Both the position numbers and the translations under genes were made by a program. From Pseudohaliea rubra DSM 19751 (GTDB taxonomy: Bacteria > Pseudomonadota > Gammaproteobacteria > Pseudomonadales > Halieaceae), in the NCBI RefSeq assembly GCF_000764025.1, contig NZ_KN234754.1, positions 1 to 64,000 on the forward strand: a stretch of DNA of 64,000 nucleotides, read 5' to 3'. How positions within the stretch are numbered: position 1 is the stretch's first letter; each line of letters begins with the position of its first letter. Below are positions 61,438-64,000 of this stretch, piece by piece. A model generated the notes under the pieces. That model was given only the letters and a program-made list of their open reading frames with translations, was not told the origin of the DNA and ran no database searches.

Positions 61438-62558
61438 TGGCGCGGCCTGGCCTGCGGTGGGCGTGGCGCACCGCAGCGGCCGGGGCGCTCCTGTCCCTGG
61501 CCAGCGCTGCGGCCGTGGCCGAAGACTTCGCCTTCCTGCCTGCACCCCCGACGCCCGAGCCCGCCGAGGCCGTGCTGACCGGCCTTGCCAGCGCCGGCGA
61601 TCGCCTGGTTGCCGTGGGTGGCCGGGGCCTGATCGCGATCAGCGACGACGGGGAGGCCTGGCGCCAGGTGACGTCGCCGGTGAGCGCTCTGCTTACCGCC
61701 GTGACCTTTGTCGATGACAAGCACGGCTGGGCCGTGGGGCATGGCGGCGTTGTCCTGGCCAGTTCCGATGGTGGCCTGTCCTGGAAGCTGCAGCTCGACG
61801 GCCGGGCGGTGAACCTGCAGTTTCATCGTTGGGCCGACGCGAATGTCGAGGCGCGGGAGGCGGTGCTTGCCGGCCTTCCGGCCGGCGTCCCCGGCAGGGA
61901 AGCTGCGGAGTACGCCCTGGAGGATGCGCGTTTTGCCCTTGAGGACGCTGAAACCGCTCTCGATACCGGCCCCGTTGACCCTTTTCTAGATGTGCTCTTT
62001 CTCGATGAGCACCGGGGTTATGCTCTGGGTGCCTATGGCCTGCTCTTCCGCACCGATGATGGCGGCGGCAACTGGCGGATCGCCATCGACGGCCTCGATA
62101 ACCCGGGTCGTTATCACTATTACGACCTGCATGCGCGCGATGGGGTGCTCTATCTCTGCGGCGAGGCGGGGCTGCTGTTCCTATCGAGGGACCGCGGCGA
62201 CAGCTGGGAGCGGATCGAGGGACTTTATGAGGGCAGCTTTTTCGGGCTTGCTGACCTCGGTGACGGGGTGGCCGCTTTTGGACTGCGCGGCAACGTTTTC
62301 GTGAGCAAAACCGGGGCACAGTGGCAGCGACTCCCCCTGGCACCGGGCCCCAGCCTCTACGGTGGTACCGGGCTTGCCGGGGGAGGGGCGCTGCTGGTCG
62401 GGGCCGGCGGTTCGCTGCTGCGCCTGGGGGCCGACGGCGAGGCAAGGCGCTTCGATCATCCCGCCCGTGCTACCTTCAGCGACGCGCTGCTTCGCGGGGG
62501 CCGGGTCTACCTTGCCGGGATGGGCGGGATTTCCCGCCTTGAAGAGGCCATGCCGTGA
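61437..62558 (+). CDS. YCF48-like beta-propeller protein
   Basis: The 373-residue exported protein (signal ASAAAVA-EDFAF) has repeated BNR/Ycf48-type strands: GRGLIAISDDGEAW, DKHGWAVGHGGVVLASSDGG, GAYGLLFRTDDGGGNWR and GEAGLLFLSRDRGDSWERIE. Ycf48 assembles photosystem II in plants, but in this context the family accompanies MMPL transporters. It is probably a periplasmic seven-bladed propeller partner of the transporter that starts in its last codon (GTGA overlap). Confidence 0.92.
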   Translation: MARPGLRWAWRTAAAGALLSLASAAAVAEDFAFLPAPPTPEPAEAVLTGLASAGDRLVAVGGRGLIAISDDGEAWRQVTSPVSALLTAVTFVDDKHGWAVGHGGVVLASSDGGLSWKLQLDGRAVNLQFHRWADANVEAREAVLAGLPAGVPGREAAEYALEDARFALEDAETALDTGPVDPFLDVLFLDEHRGYALGAYGLLFRTDDGGGNWRIAIDGLDNPGRYHYYDLHARDGVLYLCGEAGLLFLSRDRGDSWERIEGLYEGSFFGLADLGDGVAAFGLRGNVFVSKTGAQWQRLPLAPGPSLYGGTGLAGGGALLVGAGGSLLRLGADGEARRFDHPARATFSDALLRGGRVYLAGMGGISRLEEAMP

Positions 62559-64000
62559 GTCCGCAGGAAAGCTACACGCTCGAAGATGACGACGGTCGCA
62601 TCCGTCCGGTCCTGGCGCGCGCCATTTTTGCGGTGCGCCCGTTGCTGATCCTCGTCTTTGTCGCGGCCACAGCGTTCTTCGCCTGGCAGGGGAGCCAGCT
62701 CCGGCCCGATGCCAGCTTCGAGAAAATGATCCCCGTCTACCACCCGTATATCCGCAATTTCCTCGCCAGCCGAGAGGATCTGAAGGGGCTGGGCAACGCT
62801 GTGCGCATCATCGTGGAAACACGCAGGGGCGACATCTTCACCGCCGAGTTCCAGGAACTGCTCAAGGCGATCACTGACGAGGTCTTCTACGTCAAGGGCG
62901 TAGACCGTGCTGCCCTGCAGTCCCTCTGGACTCCGAACGTGCGCTGGCAGGAGGTCACGGAGGAGGGCTTTGTCGGCGGCGCCGTTATTCCGGACGACTA
63001 CGACGGCAGTGAGCGCGTCCTGGAGAAACTCCGCGAAAATACGCTCAAGTCCGGCCAGATCGGCCGCCTCGTGGCCAACGATTTCCGCTCGGCGATCATC
63101 GTCGCGCCGCTCGTGGAACGGGACCCGGAGACCGGCAAGAAGCTCGACTTCCACGCCTTCGCCAGCGACCTCGAGCGCCTGGTGCGGGACAAGTACCAGT
63201 CCGGGGACATTCGTATCCGCATCACCGGCTTCGCCAAGCTTGTGGGCGATCTCATCGATGGCGCCAGCCTCGTCGGCCTGTTCTTCCTGGCGGCTTTTGC
63301 CATCACCGCGGTGATGCTGTTGATCTACTCGCGCTGTGCCTGGCTGACGCTCGCCGCGCTGCTCTGCTCGACGGTAGCGGTGGTCTGGCAGATGGGCATC
63401 CTGGGTGCCCTCGGCATGGGGCTGGATCCCTACAGTATGCTGGTGCCGTTCCTCGTCTTCGCCGTGGGTATCAGCCACTCGGTGCAGATCGTCAACCGCT
63501 TCGGCAACTTCATCTACCATGAGGTGTCGCGTATCGACGCCGCCCGGCTGACCTTCGTGCGCCTGTCCAAGCCGGGGTTCATCGCGCTCCTGTCCGACGG
63601 GGTCGGTTTCTTCACGCTGCGGGTGATTGACATCCCGGTGATACAGGAGCTGGCGGTAGTGGCGAGCACCGGGATCGCCGTCCTCATCCTCACTCACCTG
63701 GTGCTGCTGCCGCTGGTGCTTTCCTACACGGGGGTCACCCGGCGCTGCGTTCGCTACCGTGCCGACAAGGACCACAGCCCCTTCACGCACTGGGCGCTGG
63801 TGGCCCGCATGACTGAGCGCGGTCCCGCTATCGCCATGCTCAGCCTCTCTGCGGTGATGCTCGCCGCGGGGCTCTGGTATGGGCAGAAGCAGGAGATCGG
63901 CGACCTCGACCCGGGTGCCCCGGAGCTACGCCCGGACTCGCGCTACAACCGCGACAACGCCTTCCTCACGGAGAACTATTCCACCAGTACGGACGTGTTC
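62555..64000 (+). CDS. MMPL/RND superfamily transporter, C-terminus cut by window edge
   Basis: The first 482 residues are visible. They include a first membrane helix (PLLILVFVAATAFFAW), a periplasmic domain (about 45-210), helices with FFLAAFAITAVMLLIYSRC and a MLVPFLVFAVGISHSVQIVN region typical of the sterol-sensing-like MMPL family (COG1033), and RLTFVRLSKPGFIALLSDGVGF. It moves lipids or hydrophobic metabolites across or within the inner membrane using the proton gradient. It begins with GTG inside the YCF48 stop codon and completes the DUF1302-DUF1329-YCF48-MMPL operon. Confidence 0.93.
   Translation, partial: MSPQESYTLEDDDGRIRPVLARAIFAVRPLLILVFVAATAFFAWQGSQLRPDASFEKMIPVYHPYIRNFLASREDLKGLGNAVRIIVETRRGDIFTAEFQELLKAITDEVFYVKGVDRAALQSLWTPNVRWQEVTEEGFVGGAVIPDDYDGSERVLEKLRENTLKSGQIGRLVANDFRSAIIVAPLVERDPETGKKLDFHAFASDLERLVRDKYQSGDIRIRITGFAKLVGDLIDGASLVGLFFLAAFAITAVMLLIYSRCAWLTLAALLCSTVAVVWQMGILGALGMGLDPYSMLVPFLVFAVGISHSVQIVNRFGNFIYHEVSRIDAARLTFVRLSKPGFIALLSDGVGFFTLRVIDIPVIQELAVVASTGIAVLILTHLVLLPLVLSYTGVTRRCVRYRADKDHSPFTHWALVARMTERGPAIAMLSLSAVMLAAGLWYGQKQEIGDLDPGAPELRPDSRYNRDNAFLTENYSTSTDVF

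Overview
The window is GC-rich (roughly two-thirds G+C by eye), densely packed, and uses many GTG starts and 4-bp ATGA/GTGA gene overlaps. The gene set (RMF, SlyX, YciH/SUI1, Slt-type transglycosylase, PilU, the ~180-kDa NAD-glutamate dehydrogenase, TonB-dependent receptor) points to a Gammaproteobacterium. The lipid and hydrocarbon catabolic genes (CYP153 P450, several acyl-CoA dehydrogenases, DUF1302/DUF1329/MMPL set) suggest a marine lipid or alkane degrader, perhaps of the Halieaceae type; that placement is inference only. I saw no insertion sequence, prophage, CRISPR array or rRNA operon.

Layout. (1) 1-6380, minus strand: a MoxR-DUF58-DUF4381-VWA-VWA/TPR-BatD operon, with BatD cut by the window edge. 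(2) 6641-14670: NAD-glutamate dehydrogenase, a PAS-GGDEF-EAL protein with a degraded EAL domain, and ribosome modulation factor. (3) 14890-17688, minus: a probable membrane-lipid remodelling operon with a PlcP-like phosphoesterase, an OlsF-like bifunctional ornithine-lipid acyltransferase and a 63-aa protein. (4) 17811-24224, plus: a Pho-box match, a 52-codon ORF coupled to a TonB-dependent receptor, and a lipoprotein made of two ~449-residue tandem copies. (5) 24279-26913: an arsR-arsC-acr3-arsH operon with a palindromic operator candidate. (6) 26979-32288: a CYP153 P450, a perfect Pho box before a small exported protein, a DUF3833 lipoprotein, a DUF3429 membrane protein, a CoA-transferase and a quinone-oxidoreductase-like protein. 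(7) 32325-39789: pilU, tRNA-Arg(CCT), and a second, plus-strand MoxR-Bat operon starting 16 bases after the tRNA. (8) 39938-44568: slt, two small transferases, an orphan protein, an AT-rich islet, yciH and slyX. (9) 44652-53816: acyl-CoA dehydrogenase pair, epoxide hydrolase, SRPBCC-SDR fusion, esterase/lipase, PlsC acyltransferase, dienelactone hydrolase and S1/P1 nuclease. (10) 53918-58083: thiolase-like protein, then a kinase / DUF6285 / acyl-CoA dehydrogenase trio in the order of the levulinate lvaABC genes. (11) 58210-64000: DUF1302, DUF1329, YCF48-like and an MMPL/RND transporter cut by the window edge.

Three themes stand out. First, phosphate starvation: two Pho-box-like sites in a region that also carries an OlsF/PlcP pair and a TonB receptor-lipoprotein pair. 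Second, oxidised fatty acids: CYP153, CoA-transferase, LvaABC-like trio, epoxide hydrolase and DUF1302/DUF1329/MMPL. Third, two complete but diverged MoxR-Bat systems, the second carrying a VWA protein whose metal site is destroyed. Function is inferred from motifs read by eye; no database search was run.
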